Assembly (NCBI GenBank): GCA_031761405.1 | Contig: JASEVX010000003.1 | Span: 18,562,489-18,626,488, forward strand | Length of the DNA stretch: 64,000 nt | Origin: Serripes groenlandicus | Taxonomy: Eukaryota > Mollusca > Bivalvia > Cardiida > Cardiidae | Direction of reading: 5' to 3' | Shown: one piece after another, positions 1-11,924 of the stretch | Layout of the letters: each line of letters begins with the position of its first letter | How positions within the stretch are numbered: the stretch's first letter is position 1 | Position numbers and translations under genes: made by a program | The notes under the pieces: generated by a model | Databases searched by the model: none | Told to the model about the DNA's origin: nothing | The model's input: the letters and a program-made list of their open reading frames with translations, nothing else

Positions 1-19
1 TCTCTAAGCAAACATTCGG

Positions 20-130
20 AAAATCTCTATATTTGAAGGTTTTATTATTCAATAAAGTTGAACACATTGTGGATAAAAAAATCAAATTCTCCTTTCTTCT
101 TTCCTCACAATGTTTTAGTAATTCATTTGC
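20..130. mobile_element. Family A-like remnant
   Basis: AAAATCTCTATATTTGAAGG, GTTGAACACATTGTGGATAA and CCTCACAATGTTTTAG are family A interior; no tips. Confidence 0.5.
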
Positions 131-1619
131 AAGTGAGCAAGGGGTACTTATTATACATAGTTCGTAGTCAAACTGGCGAACAGTGGAGTGCCTGGTAAGA
201 TTTTGTGTATTCCCACACTGATCTCGACCTATAAGGGTCGCAAATGATAAAATGTCAATTTTCCTGAGACCCAAAGACCGTTTACTCCGATGAACTCGGA
301 CATTTTTATTTAACAGTATTCTCCCTTCTTTTCAAATTTGAACGTAAGGCCAGGTGACACTGTCTCGATTTGGAGGTGCTAGTTACCACGAGTTCTGGTA
401 ATTTACAACTTGTCGAAATGTCCACGAGTTTGTGATACGTTTTGATGATGTGTTCGACCCCTGCTCGAGTTCTCTTCAACATTGATACGAGAGTATTAAG
501 ATAATACACGAGTTGAGGCAAAATCTTCACATTATTATTCTTTTTAACACGATTTGGGGAAACATCTTCACGATCTGTGTACGGCATTTTCTCAACAACC
601 GAAGGCTTTTCTACGAGAACATACGAATTTACACGAAACTAGTCTAGATCCGGTTACATGTGCTCGATTTTATGACGAGAAGCGACGAGTAAACTACGAG
701 AACTGTACGAGTGATGGCGACATATGGCAACGTAGGTATACATTACAGCAGCCCTGCAATAAATTGTCAATTTGACATCATAGATGCAACATTACAGTAA
801 TGGCCCGACCACCTGCTCAGAGGCTCAGAAACATTGCATTGCTTGCAGAAATGGAGCAAGATGCTGCTGATGATCTTATGATCGCATAGGTATGACAGAA
901 AGAGAAACGAGAAACAGAATAGTCCATAGGAAAGGTATAGGAGATATTGAGTAAGACCTTGGATCCAGAGATAGATATACGTTGGACACTATAGCTATCT
1001 TATGTTTAAATTTGAAACTGAAGACAGGCAGTCATTTGTTTATTTCCTGAGTGCTTCACTTCAGATGTTCCGAGAAATGGAACAGAAACGTTCTGAGAGG
1101 TTGACGTAAAACGATAACTGAAACGCAAAGTCCTGAAACCTTAAAACAGTTTTAGCACATGTAATAGCAAATCATTTTAGTAACTTTCTAAATACCAGGT
1201 AAATCCAATTTCTGTCCACATAGCAGACTTCTTTTCCTTGTTTTTATATTCTTTCAGGCACTTGTTGTACACGATATAATTGTACTCCACCAGGAGCTCC
1301 TCTTGCCCGTCCGTAAAGTTATTATAAACTCGTTTCCCCTTCGAAATGTTACATTGTATCTCGTTCTCTCCCTCTGTCTGACATATCTTTCAGAGGTGGA
1401 GGAGGTGTTGATTTGGGCTCAATTTCTAGATCCACGGACACTTTCTTTTTTACTGGAATTTTACCTTCCCTCTTTTGGGAGACACAAAAAGACATCTACT
1501 CGACATCATGTACAGATATGTGTTCGGGTCTTACACGACAACATAAGAGGTGTGGCGAATTATAACTCATGGTAACTCCTAATCGTGCCAGTGTTACGTG
1601 AGCTTTAATAACAGTGACA
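131..1619. other. No gene recognised
   Basis: 330-750 is notable for many ACGAG/CTCGT pentamers on both strands. The rest is plain AT-rich sequence. Confidence 0.5.
800..889 (+). CDS. Short ORF, 29 aa, not recognised
   Basis: ATGGCCCGACCACCTGCTCA opens a 29-codon frame (MARPPAQRLRNIALLAEMEQ, then an acidic stretch) ending TAG, with GTATGA right after, so the stop could be spliced out. The composition is gene-like but no domain is visible and no downstream exon was found. Could be the 5' end of a transposase gene; speculative. Confidence 0.15.
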   Translation: MARPPAQRLRNIALLAEMEQDAADDLMIA

Positions 1620-1757
1620 ATTGAAGAAAGATGAAAACTTTGTTTACAAATGGAGAATTTGCTCATTTTGAGCAATCATTCCTTTTTCCACAATATTTTT
1701 AAAAGTCATCTGCCGCAGAGGAGTCGGAAAGCGTCAACATGCGGGTAAGGGTTAAAC
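1620..1757. mobile_element. Family A MITE, partial
   Basis: TTGCTCATTTTGAGCAA hairpin then GCGGAAAGC-like GTCGGAAAGCGTCAACATGC and GGGTAAGGGTTAA. Confidence 0.75.
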
Positions 1758-1902
1758 TATCGGATTGGAAGCCTTTGCTGAATTGATCACTTCCCAACTG
1801 TTAGGCATCCGACAGTATAAAGTATTCATGCAAGTATTTTTTGCGTTAATTACTGACGGTCAGGTTCAGTTTCCATATTCTAAATTTGGTATAACTAGAC
1901 TT

Positions 1903-2112
1903 TTATACAGAACTAAAAACATTTCCTTGTCCTTCTGGGAGGTCGTTTATATAGATAGTGAACAAACTAGGTTCTAAAACACTGCCTTGAGGGATACCAT
2001 TAATTACAGGCGGAAATTGCTTTCTGCCGTAGCTGGCCCCTACAACTATTACTCCCCTTTCTTTGGTCCACATCTCCGCGATATTCATTAAGCCAGAATG
2101 TTTTTTTTTCAT
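1903..2112 (-). pseudogene. LINE reverse-transcriptase fragment (first copy)
   Basis: The minus-strand frame reads VINGIPQGSVLEPSLFTIYI then NDLP, the G-x-PQGSxLxPxLFxxYINDLP core of non-LTR RT (domain around motif 4-5). The catalytic YADD is absent: the frame ends a few codons after NDLPEGQ. A short dead scrap. Confidence 0.75.
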
Positions 2113-2295
2113 CTGCTGAAGAACAGTTATGTATATTTCTTATATAAAATGGTTGTTTTTCTTTAAATCTTAGGAGCCACAAATTGGACCATTTGATTAG
2201 ATTTACATCCTTTTGGGTGTGTTCCTTATCCTTAAATTGTTGAGCGAAATTGTGTGTCTTCGGAAAATAGTTTAGATGCAATGGTTATCACTTCT

Positions 2296-2385
2296 GGGGG
2301 GTCGTTTATATAGATAGTGAACAAACTTAGTTCTTAAACACTGCCTTGAGGGATACCATTAATCAAAGGCGGAATTTTGATATTC
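2296..2385 (-). pseudogene. LINE reverse-transcriptase fragment (second copy)
   Basis: Repeats about 90 bp of the 1.9-2.1 kb fragment. The minus frame gives PPLINGIPQGSV, a stop, then ELSLFTIYINDP. Same orientation, 0.3 kb away, so a local duplication of an already dead fragment. Confidence 0.7.
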
Positions 2386-2862
2386 GCCGTGAATTATCAT
2401 ATTCTGGAAGGATGTCGCGATTATTCAGAGTTTGCAAAACAACATAAATCCAACTTCAACATCCAACATCGGGGTCCAACGTCTATACAACGTTTAATTG
2501 ACGTGTATTATGACTTCTCATCATGATGAAATAGTACAGGAGAAGTGCTACTTCAAAGTTTGACAAAGGAACTGTCCCAGGCTATTACGACCCCGTAATT
2601 GCGTTGCACCACCAGATTATTTTTCCTTTCTATCATAAAACCATTATTTATTATCTAGCTTTCGTGTTATATTTTTGAAGATAACAAATTATACAAATAC
2701 ATGTACATGTACGATCACGCCATTTGCATTACTTCATCTTGAAAATAAAATAATAAAACATTCTCTCGTTTCATGGAAATGATCACACATAAAAGCCAAC
2801 GAGTAACCCAAATAAACTCCGAATTCTTAAATTGTTGGTAGATCCTCGTGTAACAATTACAT

Positions 2863-3090
2863 ATGAGCCGGTCCACGAGAAAAACAACATTGTGGACTCT
2901 GCGTAAAGTATCGACCCGGATCAGCCTTAGCATGAGGCACATGCTAATCCTGTGGATTTTCTGTTTCAGGAATCATTACTCTATACGTTTGTCCCCTTGA
3001 GACGGAATGCGTCGGTTCGGATTAGCATTCGCGGACTGCGCAGGCTCATCTGGATCGATACTTTACGCAAAGATCATAATGTTGGTTTTC
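2863..3090. mobile_element. Family B foldback MITE, 3' tip lost
   Basis: Starts ATGAGCCGGTCCACGAGAAA; the inner arms TCGACCCGGATCAGCC and GGCTCATCTGGATCGATAC face each other. Ends in GTTGGTTTTC without the tip. Confidence 0.85.
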
Positions 3091-3252
3091 AGGAGGAAAT
3101 ATAAATTTACACTGACCAAAGGTAAGTTTTCACTGGTCCGAACCAAAAGCTACAGGACCACTGCTAATTTCGAATACTGCTATAATATTGTAAACAACAT
3201 TTCAGTCGCGTCTGGAGATTTGGGATCTTATTGACTCTCCGGTTTGGCGTCA

Positions 3253-3465
3253 TTTAATCCTTTTCCACATACAGACGCTTTCTTATGCCTTTACAGCAGA
3301 CGGATTTAAAAACTTTGGCAAAAGGAATAATTGCTCATTTGCCACAATGTTTTCAACTTTATTCAAGAATTGCAATTAATTCTTAAATATTTTCCTATTT
3401 CTTTGCATAATATTATTCAAATTCGTCTGCTGTAGACTGGCCGTATGGGGCAGAGATTAAAGTTG
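3253..3465. mobile_element. Family A MITE, worn
   Basis: TTTAATCCTTTTCCACATAC to GGCCGTATGGGGCAGAGATT then AA. Confidence 0.82.
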
Positions 3466-4614
3466 TATGCCGCACGACAAGTTGGGCTTATGTTTCATTA
3501 GTTTTGTTCGGAGGCGGACGATGGAATTTATAAACGAGCTAGCGAATTATTTATAATTTAAGCGTTTTATCTTTATAACAAACGTCTATCATTTAAAACA
3601 TTTGATTCGCGTTTGGTGTATAGTGTATCACTGGGATTTTATTATCTTATTCCGTCTTCTGGGCTTGTTATGGTTAAATTCGGTTGAGAATCTGATGTAT
3701 GTACCCAGGAATCTAGAATGAAATACTCTAGTAGTTAGATTCCTGATTAACGTTACCGCTGAAAATACATTGTGTTCGAAAGGATTTTTGGAAACAGACG
3801 CATAGGCTAACTTACACATCTACCGTATGTGTTAAATTTTGTCAACTATTTCTTTTATTATCATTTCAATAATTTGATTGTTGAGTATATATGTTATCAT
3901 TGGGACGCGATTATCTCAATTTGTTTTTGAGTCGGAATCGAAAAGCTGCCTTTACTCTACTCGATTTACAATATTTAGGAATAACCCATGAACTTTACGC
4001 GCGATGAAGTATGTTAAAAGCGAAGAAATACATTTTGTTTTTTTATCATGTAATTAATATATTTTAACATAAAAGTTCTTTCGAGTTCTTTCATTTAACT
4101 AAGTGATGTCGAATCAAATCCGTTTTCCGGCTTAATATGCCAAATTACGGCATTTTTATGTTTAGACAGGAACTATTTGGGGGTTCGAAAGGACCGACAT
4201 GGGTCTTAGCTGGCAACCGTCCATTCTTTTTTAAAAAATATTCTAAAGATCGTCCACTTTCATTGACATTATATACGATCTGCAATTACCAAGACATCTC
4301 TCTGAACTCGAGATGGTGTTCAGAAACGGAGAACTGATAAAGAAAGACAGATATGAGGTAATTTAATGCCGGTATTGTAAAATATTTGCCTAGATTCCAG
4401 TCTCTAAAATCTTGTACGTACGTATATTGGATCTGACAACAGGTCATATTAGGTCGTCTCAAAATGACCCAACATATTTAAATAATCATAAGCAGGTGCT
4501 CGTTCTCGTGTCTAATGAAATCGCGCACGATGCAACAAACGCTTTCAAAAGGCTGCCTCTATATACGAGCGTGCGAGTATAGATCTGGTGTTTATGAGAT
4601 TGCCTCTGCATCAG
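3466..4614. other. Nothing recognised
   Basis: AT-rich, no repeat family, no exon-like ORF with splice sites. Confidence 0.5.
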
Positions 4615-4775
4615 ACAACATTTGAACAACTTTGACAAACGGAGAAATTGATAATTTTATTCTTTTCCACAATAGTTGTTATAGTTATACTATTAATTCA
4701 TTTACATTTAACTTCACTATCTTTATTTAGATACTTTAAAAGCCGACTGCTGTAGATAGGTTGTATGTGGGAAAG
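4615..4775. mobile_element. Family A MITE, left tip lost
   Basis: ACAAACGGAGAAATTGATAA and GACTGCTGTAGATAGGTTGT then ATGTGGGAAAGGCTGA. Confidence 0.75.
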
Positions 4776-4965
4776 GCTGAATATTATGTCATATTGTCAA
4801 GCATACTTAGCATAGTGAACACAGCAGTAAGTCGGGATAAGACTGCATGGATAATCATACTGATCTTAGTCTACTCTGGTCACTTTATGTCTTAAGTCAC
4901 ATTGGTGACAGGTCACGGCATGATTAACAAGACAAACATTGAGGGGTAAATAGTACTATCAACCC

Positions 4966-5200
4966 CCTTTTCCCCACATACAGCAAAACGGCAACAGAAG
5001 TCTTTGGAAACATTTAATGAAAAATATGGAAACTCTCTATAAATGAAAGGGCACTTATTGAATCAAGTTGAAATCATTGTGGCAAAAGGAGAAATTGCTC
5101 GTTATTAGCACATTTTTTCCTTTTCCATAATGTTTTCATAAGTCTCCTGCTGCATGGGCGCCAGAGTGCGTCTCTGTGTGTGTATTGGGAGAGTCAACCT
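4966..5200. mobile_element. Family A MITE, worn
   Basis: CCCTTTTCCCCACATACAGC to GTGTATTGGGAGAGTC; TTGTGGCAAAAGGAGAAATT in the middle. Confidence 0.8.
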
Positions 5201-5499
5201 TAGTGCACTAGAATCATTCATACGCGTGCATGTGAAGGACGTTACTATCGGTGGTTTCTTTGCATTATTTCTTCTTATCACGAATTTAGATTTTGTTTTT
5301 ATATCTGTGATATCGTTTTTTACCAGCCATTGTCAAGCTATTTGTCATTTCTATTGTGATTAATTGCATAAGGTTTTTGTTTATTATACCCTTCACTGTT
5401 GTTTCTTCTTTAGAATCAAGTAAGGTATTTACTGTTTCGTCAATAATATTATTTATTCACGTCGTTTGTATGCGATCGTCCTTCTACAACACTCGTTCT

Positions 5500-5726
5500 G
5501 TTTAACCCTTTCCCACATACAGCAGATATGCAGCAGACAACTTATAAAACAGCTAGAGAAAAATAGTAAAGATATCTAAGGAAATTATTTTTTGATAGAG
5601 TTGAAAACACTGTGGCAAAAGTCGAAACTGCACATATCGCGCAATTTCTCCTTTTGCCACGATGCTTTCAAAAGTCGTCTACTGCAGAGGCGTCAGAAAG
5701 TGTCTGCATGTGGGAAAGAGATAACA
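5500..5726. mobile_element. Family A MITE
   Basis: TTTAACCCTTTCCCACATAC to GTCTGCATGTGGGAAAGAG. Confidence 0.89.
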
Positions 5727-6189
5727 TCATTACTTATCCTGATGTCTAAATTATAAGCAAAAAAAAGAAGCATTATCATTAGTCCACGTTTATGTTTATT
5801 CTATTGCGAAGTTACAGGTTTGTATTTCTATTTAGGTCAATGATTCATTGAAAGCTAAACTTTCAACGATCAATATACATCAGATAAAACGGGAATGAAG
5901 TCCCCTAACATTTAAATGATTAACTCAACGAAATGTACCCAGTTCATTTGATAACTGATGGGCTGATAACTCTTAAATCTTATTAGCAAACCCTACCCGA
6001 GGCAATATTGTGTCGGATGAATAAATACATGAGTGCAAGTAAAGATAAATAAATGTATATACATGTATGAGTAATGGATTCATTTAAAGTTTAACGATGG
6101 CTATTCAGTAAGATTTAAACAATTGAAACTGTTATTATCAAACAGTTGTTATTTTGCAATAAACGATTTAAATACATATAATTTAGTTT

Positions 6190-6350
6190 GTTTAACCCTT
6201 TCCCACGTGCAGACATATTTTGACGCAATAGCAGCTGACGAATTTTGAAAACATTGTGGCCAAATGTGAAATTGCTCACGATTCAGGTTTTTGGCATCAT
6301 GTTTTCAAAGCAGTCTGCTGCAGATTTGTTGTATTGGTTAGGAAGTGTGT
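6190..6350. mobile_element. Family A MITE, shortened
   Basis: TTTAACCCTTTCCCACGTGC to GTCTGCTGCAGATTTGTTGT. Confidence 0.8.
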
Positions 6351-6524
6351 TTTATCGTTCGAGTGTCCCTTTAAAAAAAAGAGGCGAGCCGCAACAGGGA
6401 AAAAGAAGGGTTACGACGTCACCATTTCTTGCAAAAATTCAATTGTTATCCCATAAACAATTAGACTTGACATCGTCCATTCGTGTAAAGGTTTCGGCGG
6501 TAATATACTCGTGACTTACAATAT

Positions 6525-6774
6525 GTCGAGGGCTTAGCGTGAAACGGTTGTAACTAAATACCTATTTTGAAAACCCTGGTTTAGGGGCAATTAAGACTCC
6601 TTTGTAAACAATGTAAATTTAGGTGACATTGCTCAAAATGAGCAATGGCACCCAAATTTCCATTGTTTACCAATAAAAATGATTTAACGCTTATAAAGAC
6701 TTTATGGCGAGGTGATTAATCTTGGTAAAAAAAATCCAATTTTAGTTACAACCGTTTCACGCCAAGCCCTCGAT
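6525..6774. mobile_element. Family C foldback MITE
   Basis: Ends CGAGGGCTTAGCGTGAAACG and CGTTTCACGCCAAGCCCTCG. Centre has the inverted pair GCTCAAAATGAGC. About 250 bp. Confidence 0.92.
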
Positions 6775-6933
6775 AAAAAATCTTCAACAATCAAGACAAC
6801 CTGACATGAATGCCTCATGTTTACTAATGGATAGATACAATAGAACAATAGGATTGAAGTAGTTCCGTGATGATATTGTAATCCTTTTTAAACAAAAAAT
6901 CATATTAGGGACTGAAGATGCTACAATACGTCA

Positions 6934-7152
6934 CCCTTTCCCTCATACAGACACTTTCTGGCGCCTCTGCTGCAGTCGACTTTTGAAAACATCGCGACAA
7001 AAGGAGAAATTGCTCATGACGAGTAATTTATCCTTTTGCTACAATGATTTTTCTTTTTTTTTTAAAATTAAGCTTTCATTTACAGATCGTTTTCATTGTT
7101 TGACCAATATCATTTCAAGGTCGCCTGCTGCTGATTTGTTGTATGAGTTAAG
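6934..7152. mobile_element. Family A MITE
   Basis: CACCCTTTCCCTCATACAGA to TGCTGCTGATTTGTTGTATG, hairpin TTGCTCATGACGAGTAA. Confidence 0.8.
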
Positions 7153-7744
7153 ATGTATGCGATCGGATCCCGAAGGATTTGGTAAGACAGTTCGTGTATA
7201 CACTCTTTGTCCGAGACTTTGCTGCTCGCATTTAAATATGTACATACAGTCTAAACCTGTGCTAAGACCCCTTTGGAATAAAATTTCCCTGTCTATAACG
7301 ACCATACTTTTAGTTTCTCACATTTCTTATTTTCAGTATAAATGACCCTGTAATTAAAGACCACCTGTGAACCAGATTGTTCACTTCCCACGTGTAATCT
7401 TTAAACGCAGGTTGGACCGTTTATGCAAAAGGATAGTTGACAATAACAAACAGTGTAGATCCAGATCAGCCTGTGCACTTGCGCAGTCTGATCAAGGTAC
7501 ACGATGTTCATAAAAATGAATTACGTAAGTCTGATGGACGATTCTGTCAATGTTTGTAGATTCTGACAAGACAGAGAAAATGGGAAGGCTGATCTGAATC
7601 TACACCGCTGAGAAATGTCAAAGTGTACCTGTTCCAACGGACGGTCTCGTATAAGTTTCCTTTCAGCGTGACGCGTCTCATATTGACTCGAAAGTTAGAC
7701 AGTGGCTTAGGGGTAACGGTGACCTGTCACCATTTTGTTTGACA
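7153..7744. other. Nothing firm
   Basis: A weak B-like inner fragment (GATCCAGATCAGCCTGTGCA at 7457) is the only recognisable piece. Confidence 0.45.
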
Positions 7745-8012
7745 TATGAGCGGCGTCCCGCGAGAAAACAAACAGTGTGGACTCTGCGTAAAGGATCCAC
7801 CCAGATCAGCCTAAGCATGCCGCGCAGGCTAACCCGGACAGATAATGTTCACCTCCTGTGGATTTCCTGTTTCGGGAATCATTACTCTATACCTCTATTT
7901 CCTTGAGACGGAATGTATCGGCCTGGATTAGCCTGCACGGACTGCGCAGGCTGATCTGGGTCGATACATTACGCAGAGGCCATTCCGTTGGTTTTCTCAC
8001 GGCACGGCTCAT
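7745..8012. mobile_element. Family B foldback MITE
   Basis: Terminal ATGAGCGGCGTCCCGCGAGA and TTCTCACGGCACGGCTCAT, with CATAT/ATATA outside. The arms pair along most of the 268 bp. Confidence 0.9.
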
Positions 8013-8077
8013 ATACTACAATTACACTATATTTTATCTGTCAACTGCATGGGATAAATGAAACGCGTTGATTAATG

Positions 8078-8503
8078 CTTAACACTTTACAACGGGCAGA
8101 CGCATTGTAAAGCATCTGCAGAAAACGACTTTTGAAAACATTATTGTCAACAAAAGTAAGCAAGTTTGCCAATGTTTTTGAAATTCTATTCACTTATGAA
8201 ATTTCTTTCTCAGTGATCTTTATTTCTTTTGGGTTCAATGTTGTGTGCTGCATTTTTGTTGTATGCGGGGAAAAGAGTCTGAATTGCGAATTGCATTAGT
8301 GATTGAGCGTAAAAAATAAAGTAGTTTAGCCTTTTCCAATTTAATTATTTTTTCAAATTAAAATATAATTATAGAAAAGAGTTGAAAACGATGTGCGAAA
8401 TGGCTTAATTGCTCATCCTGAGCAATTTCTTCATTTGCCACAATATTTTCGAAAGTAATTTGGTGCAGAGACGCCTGTATGCGGGGATAGGGTTAAGTTG
8501 CGG
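8078..8503. mobile_element. Two adjacent worn family A copies
   Basis: 8078-8276 (TTAACACTTTACAACGGGCA to GTTGTATGCGGGGAAAAGAG) and 8327-8503 (TTAGCCTTTTCC to CCTGTATGCGGGGATAGGGT then TAA). Confidence 0.7.
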
Positions 8504-8583
8504 TTACGCACATGCACTACTGCTTTTTAGGAAAGTAACGATGTATAATCTAGGTCACACGAGACACGCTCCAGTTAACTACC

Positions 8584-8690
8584 AATAACAGACGCCTCTG
8601 TAGCAAGCAGCTTTTAAAAAAACATTGTGACAAAAGAAGAATTTGCTCATAATGCGCAACTTATTCTTTTGCTACGATGTTTTCTTCATT
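8584..8690. mobile_element. Family A fragment
   Basis: ACAGACGCCTCTGTAGCAAG to TTCTTTTGCTACGATGTTTT; it abuts a family B copy. Confidence 0.7.
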
Positions 8691-8721
8691 TTCGTCGTAA
8701 TTGAATCATTATACTTTAATC

Positions 8722-8960
8722 TCCCGCGAGATTACCAACATTATGGCCTCTGCGTAATGTATCGACCCAGATCAGCTTGCGCAGTCCGCGCAAACTGATC
8801 CGGGCCGACCCATTCCATCTAAGGGGGATAAAGGTGTAGAGTAATGATTCTTGAAACAGACAATTTAGAGGAGGCGAAAAGTGTATGCCCGGATTAGCCT
8901 GCGCGGCATGCTTAAGCTGATCCGGGTCTATGCTTTTCGCAGGGTCCAAACAAGGTCAAA
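8722..8960. mobile_element. Family B foldback MITE, degenerate tips
   Basis: Internal arms ATGTATCGACCCAGATCAGC and GCTGATCCGGGTCTATGC are clear; the ends have decayed. Confidence 0.8.
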
Positions 8961-9759
8961 ATATCAAATGTTAAATGCCCGGTTCCCTGGATAAACATCC
9001 TTGCTCTACGATTGCACACGTGCATTGAACCAATTTTCTATACGACAATCTGATAACATAAGATATTCGGAACTGTGATTATATATACATGTATCATTCC
9101 AATCACCGAGTCGAGTGGGTTTGTGTTTTGTTAGTAAGAAACATGTTAAATGATTCACGGACGGACGGACGGATGGATGGACGGGCGTGATTGCATTGAC
9201 AGACGGCAGGAAACGCAAAATACTCATAATTGTCTTATGCAGGATACCAGATCAGCGGTGGCTTCATAATGACGCGGGCAGGCGTAACTTGACTATAGCG
9301 AGGTACCAGAGTACAATTCCACCAACCTTATTTAGCGCCAAATAATACTTAAATACTTAAAAGCATATTTCATCATTTTTGTTTCCCTTAGTTTTTGTGG
9401 AATGTATTTAAGAATATGACTAAGTTGATACATAGTTACTGACTAACAATTATTTTTAAGAAATGAAATGAAATGGCAGTTTTATTAGAGAAAAATTATG
9501 AAATATGCGTATAAGTTTTTAAGTATTATTTAACGCTATGTAAGGCTGGTGGAATTGGACCCAGGAAGATGATACCAAGCCTGTACATGTACATCACTTT
9601 CGAACAAATTGCGTTTTGACATTGGTACACGGTTAAGTATCCTGACTTGTTTCTAGGGACACCAGACAATACTGGTAGCGAATAATAGTGCCAGGAAAAA
9701 AAAAAAAAGCTTCATTCCAAACCGGTTAAAATGCCCATTGAACAGGTATGATGGCTTGT
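8961..9759. other. No gene recognised
   Basis: Apart from the GGAC microsatellite there are inverted pieces CCACCAACCTTATTTAGCGC (9319) and TAACGCTATGTAAGGCTGGT (9531), tips of a possible foldback of about 240 bp. Confidence 0.45.
9154..9186 (+). repeat. GGAC/GGAT microsatellite
   Basis: Seven tetranucleotides, ACGGACGGACGGATGGATGG in the centre. Confidence 0.9.
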
Positions 9760-10109
9760 CAGGGGCGTAGCTTGGCAATAATCAATGTGTAGGCCGTCTC
9801 GTGAGAAAATCAACATTGTGGACTCTGCGTAAAGTTTCGACCCGGATCAGCCTAAGCATGCCACACAGGCTTACCCGGATAGACACTTTTCGCCTCTTGT
9901 GGATTTTCTGTTTCAGGAATCACTATTCTATACATCTATCCCCATAACACGGAATGTGTCGGCCGGATCAGTCTGCGCGGACAGCGCAGGCTGATCTGGT
10001 CGATATATTACGCAGATGTGTATCGCCGCAGCTGCATTTTGGGGGCATTTTTAGAAAGAAAAAATGTGTAGGCACGTGCCTACAGTGCCTAAAGGGAGCT
10101 ACGCCCCTG
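9760..10109. mobile_element. Composite element: CAGGGGCGTAGC ends around a family-B core (copy 1)
   Basis: Begins CAGGGGCGTAGCTTGGCAAT and ends GGGAGCTACGCCCCTG. Inside lies a B-type palindrome with CCGTCTCGTGAGAAAATCAA at its left only. Flanks CTTGT and TTTGT may be a 5-bp target duplication. Confidence 0.82.
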
Positions 10110-10116
10110 TTTGTAT

Positions 10117-10245
10117 TGTGTTTTACGCCGCTTCCAAAAGTACCCGAAGATCAATTCTATTATCACTTCGTTTCTTGGATATATTACCAGTACTACCGAT
10201 GTCATATATCCTGACACCGATGCATCAGTCGTAATGCAACCCAAG
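10117..10245 (-). mobile_element. SINE 3' part (family with GGCGTAAA tail), minus strand
   Basis: The minus strand reads GCATTACGACTGATGCATCG, GGTGTCAGGATATATG and GGAAGCGGCGTAAAAC, matching the body and tail of the SINE at 24960-25195. It abuts the SINE at 10247 head to head. Confidence 0.65.
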
Positions 10246-10246
10246 A

Positions 10247-10460
10247 CAGTGGAAGACAGTGGTATAGAGGTAGAGCGTCGGCCTCTTGTACCAAAGGTCC
10301 TGGGTTCGAATCCCGTGATGAGCGGGTTCTGCCTTTTGCATTCTTCCACACAAACGGCACGAGTACTGGTTAAGTTTCCAGGAAGCAGACATCGAGCGTG
10401 ATTAATATAGGCTTAAAGCTTGTTTCGCAATCGATGTAAAATAAATAAGTTTAAATTTAA
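10247..10460 (+). mobile_element. tRNA-derived SINE
   Basis: Head: box A-like TGGTATAGAGGTAGAGCG and box B GGGTTCGAATCCC. Body has ACTGGTTAAGTTTCCAGGAA, shared with 63675-63705, and CTTGTTTCGCAATCGATG. The AT-rich tail is TAAATTTAAATTTAA. Confidence 0.7.
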
Positions 10461-11127
10461 ATTTAATGCAACCCGCAACCCTGAACGTCAAGGAGGGAAG
10501 TCAGTTTTAAAGTATTTGGAATGACTCGACCGGGGATCGAACCTTGCTCTCCCACGGAGATGGTTTGTACAGGTATGAGCTTGTCTACGGGGTCCAGCTG
10601 CAAAACGCATACTATCGTGAAAATTCTCGCGAGATGCTATACTCATCTGGGCCTACCCTTTTAGAAATTTAACGAGAACGAGATATCATACCGTACCATT
10701 TTTGAAGCGGGTTGAGGACGTACCCGATCCTAAATGTATTTGAATACTGATTTGTGTTTTAGTGAAAATAATTATTACACTTGTGGAACAAGATCTGAGT
10801 GCTCATTCATGCTAAGGATCCAAACGGATTTGCATAAGTTCCTTAAAACCTTTTTATGACTGACTAGCGAATACGCGAACGCGCTGGTTAATATGGGTTT
10901 ATACTGGTTGCAAATGCCAAGTACGATTGCATTGGAAACTTCATAAATGTCGTATAACTTGCCACAAATCAGGGGTCACGGCGCCAGTTGCGACAGTTCA
11001 GCAGGGTTACTGTTAACTTGGTTATTGCCATAACCGTTGTTCATCCTACAGATTGGACTCCTTATCTGATATGCATTGTTATAACTGCATGTACTTTAGA
11101 ATCAATTCATCCGACAAATAAAAACAC
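10461..11127. other. No gene recognised
   Basis: GGGGATCGAACCTTGCTCTC at 10534 is a minus-strand box B-like piece; otherwise unremarkable. Confidence 0.45.
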
Positions 11128-11340
11128 ATGAGCCGTTCCACGAGAAAACCAACAGTGTGGACTCTGCGTAAAGTATCGACCCGGATCAGCATAAGCATGC
11201 CGCGCAGACACTTTTCGCTTCCTGTGGATTTCTGTTTCAGGAATCATTACTCTATACGTCTATCCCCCTGAGACGGAATGTGTCGACCCGGGCTTAGACC
11301 CGGATTAGACTTCGCGAACTGCACAGGCTGATCTGGGTTT
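11128..11340. mobile_element. Family B foldback MITE, right end truncated
   Basis: ATGAGCCGTTCCACGAGAAA at the left. The right arm stops at GGCTGATCTGGGTTT. Confidence 0.82.
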
Positions 11341-11924
11341 AACGCCGTTCAGTCATATCACGGTGGCCATTCCACCTACCCATGTGACTAGACTTAGAAA
11401 TGGGCCATGACTAATGGCACCCCGGCAAGACACCCGCGAGCGACGTTCGAACCCAGAACGTTTGATCTTAAATCTCCCTCGCTAAACACTTGACAACGTT
11501 GTGAATATGTATACAAACAAACGCAGAGTACACCATAGACATCAATCTGAGCCACATCTCACGAAAACAGACATTCAGAAGTTTTGTAATGAAAAGCAAT
11601 TACACATTTGTAAAGCTTATTTTTTCCCTCCAATTACAACCTTTCTGAAGGTTGTAAGAGAAGATCGCGAACACGAATGCTTCTAATAAGGTTTTCAAAT
11701 GACGTGGTTCAGTGGCAGATATTATCATACTTTGTGTTTGCGTTTTCATGCGTATCCATTGTCCACATCAACACTGCCAAGTATAATGCAAGTCCCTAGA
11801 AGTTGGTGCAGTTTTGCTTTAACGTAATGTAAATTGCAATAACGATATCATAGACACTATACTATTACTGCTGATTCACTACATCAGACTGCAATACACA
11901 CACATTCGTAAATGGGCTAATACG
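11341..11924. other. No gene recognised
   Basis: A 61-codon plus-strand ORF at 11501 has no recognisable motif. Confidence 0.45.
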
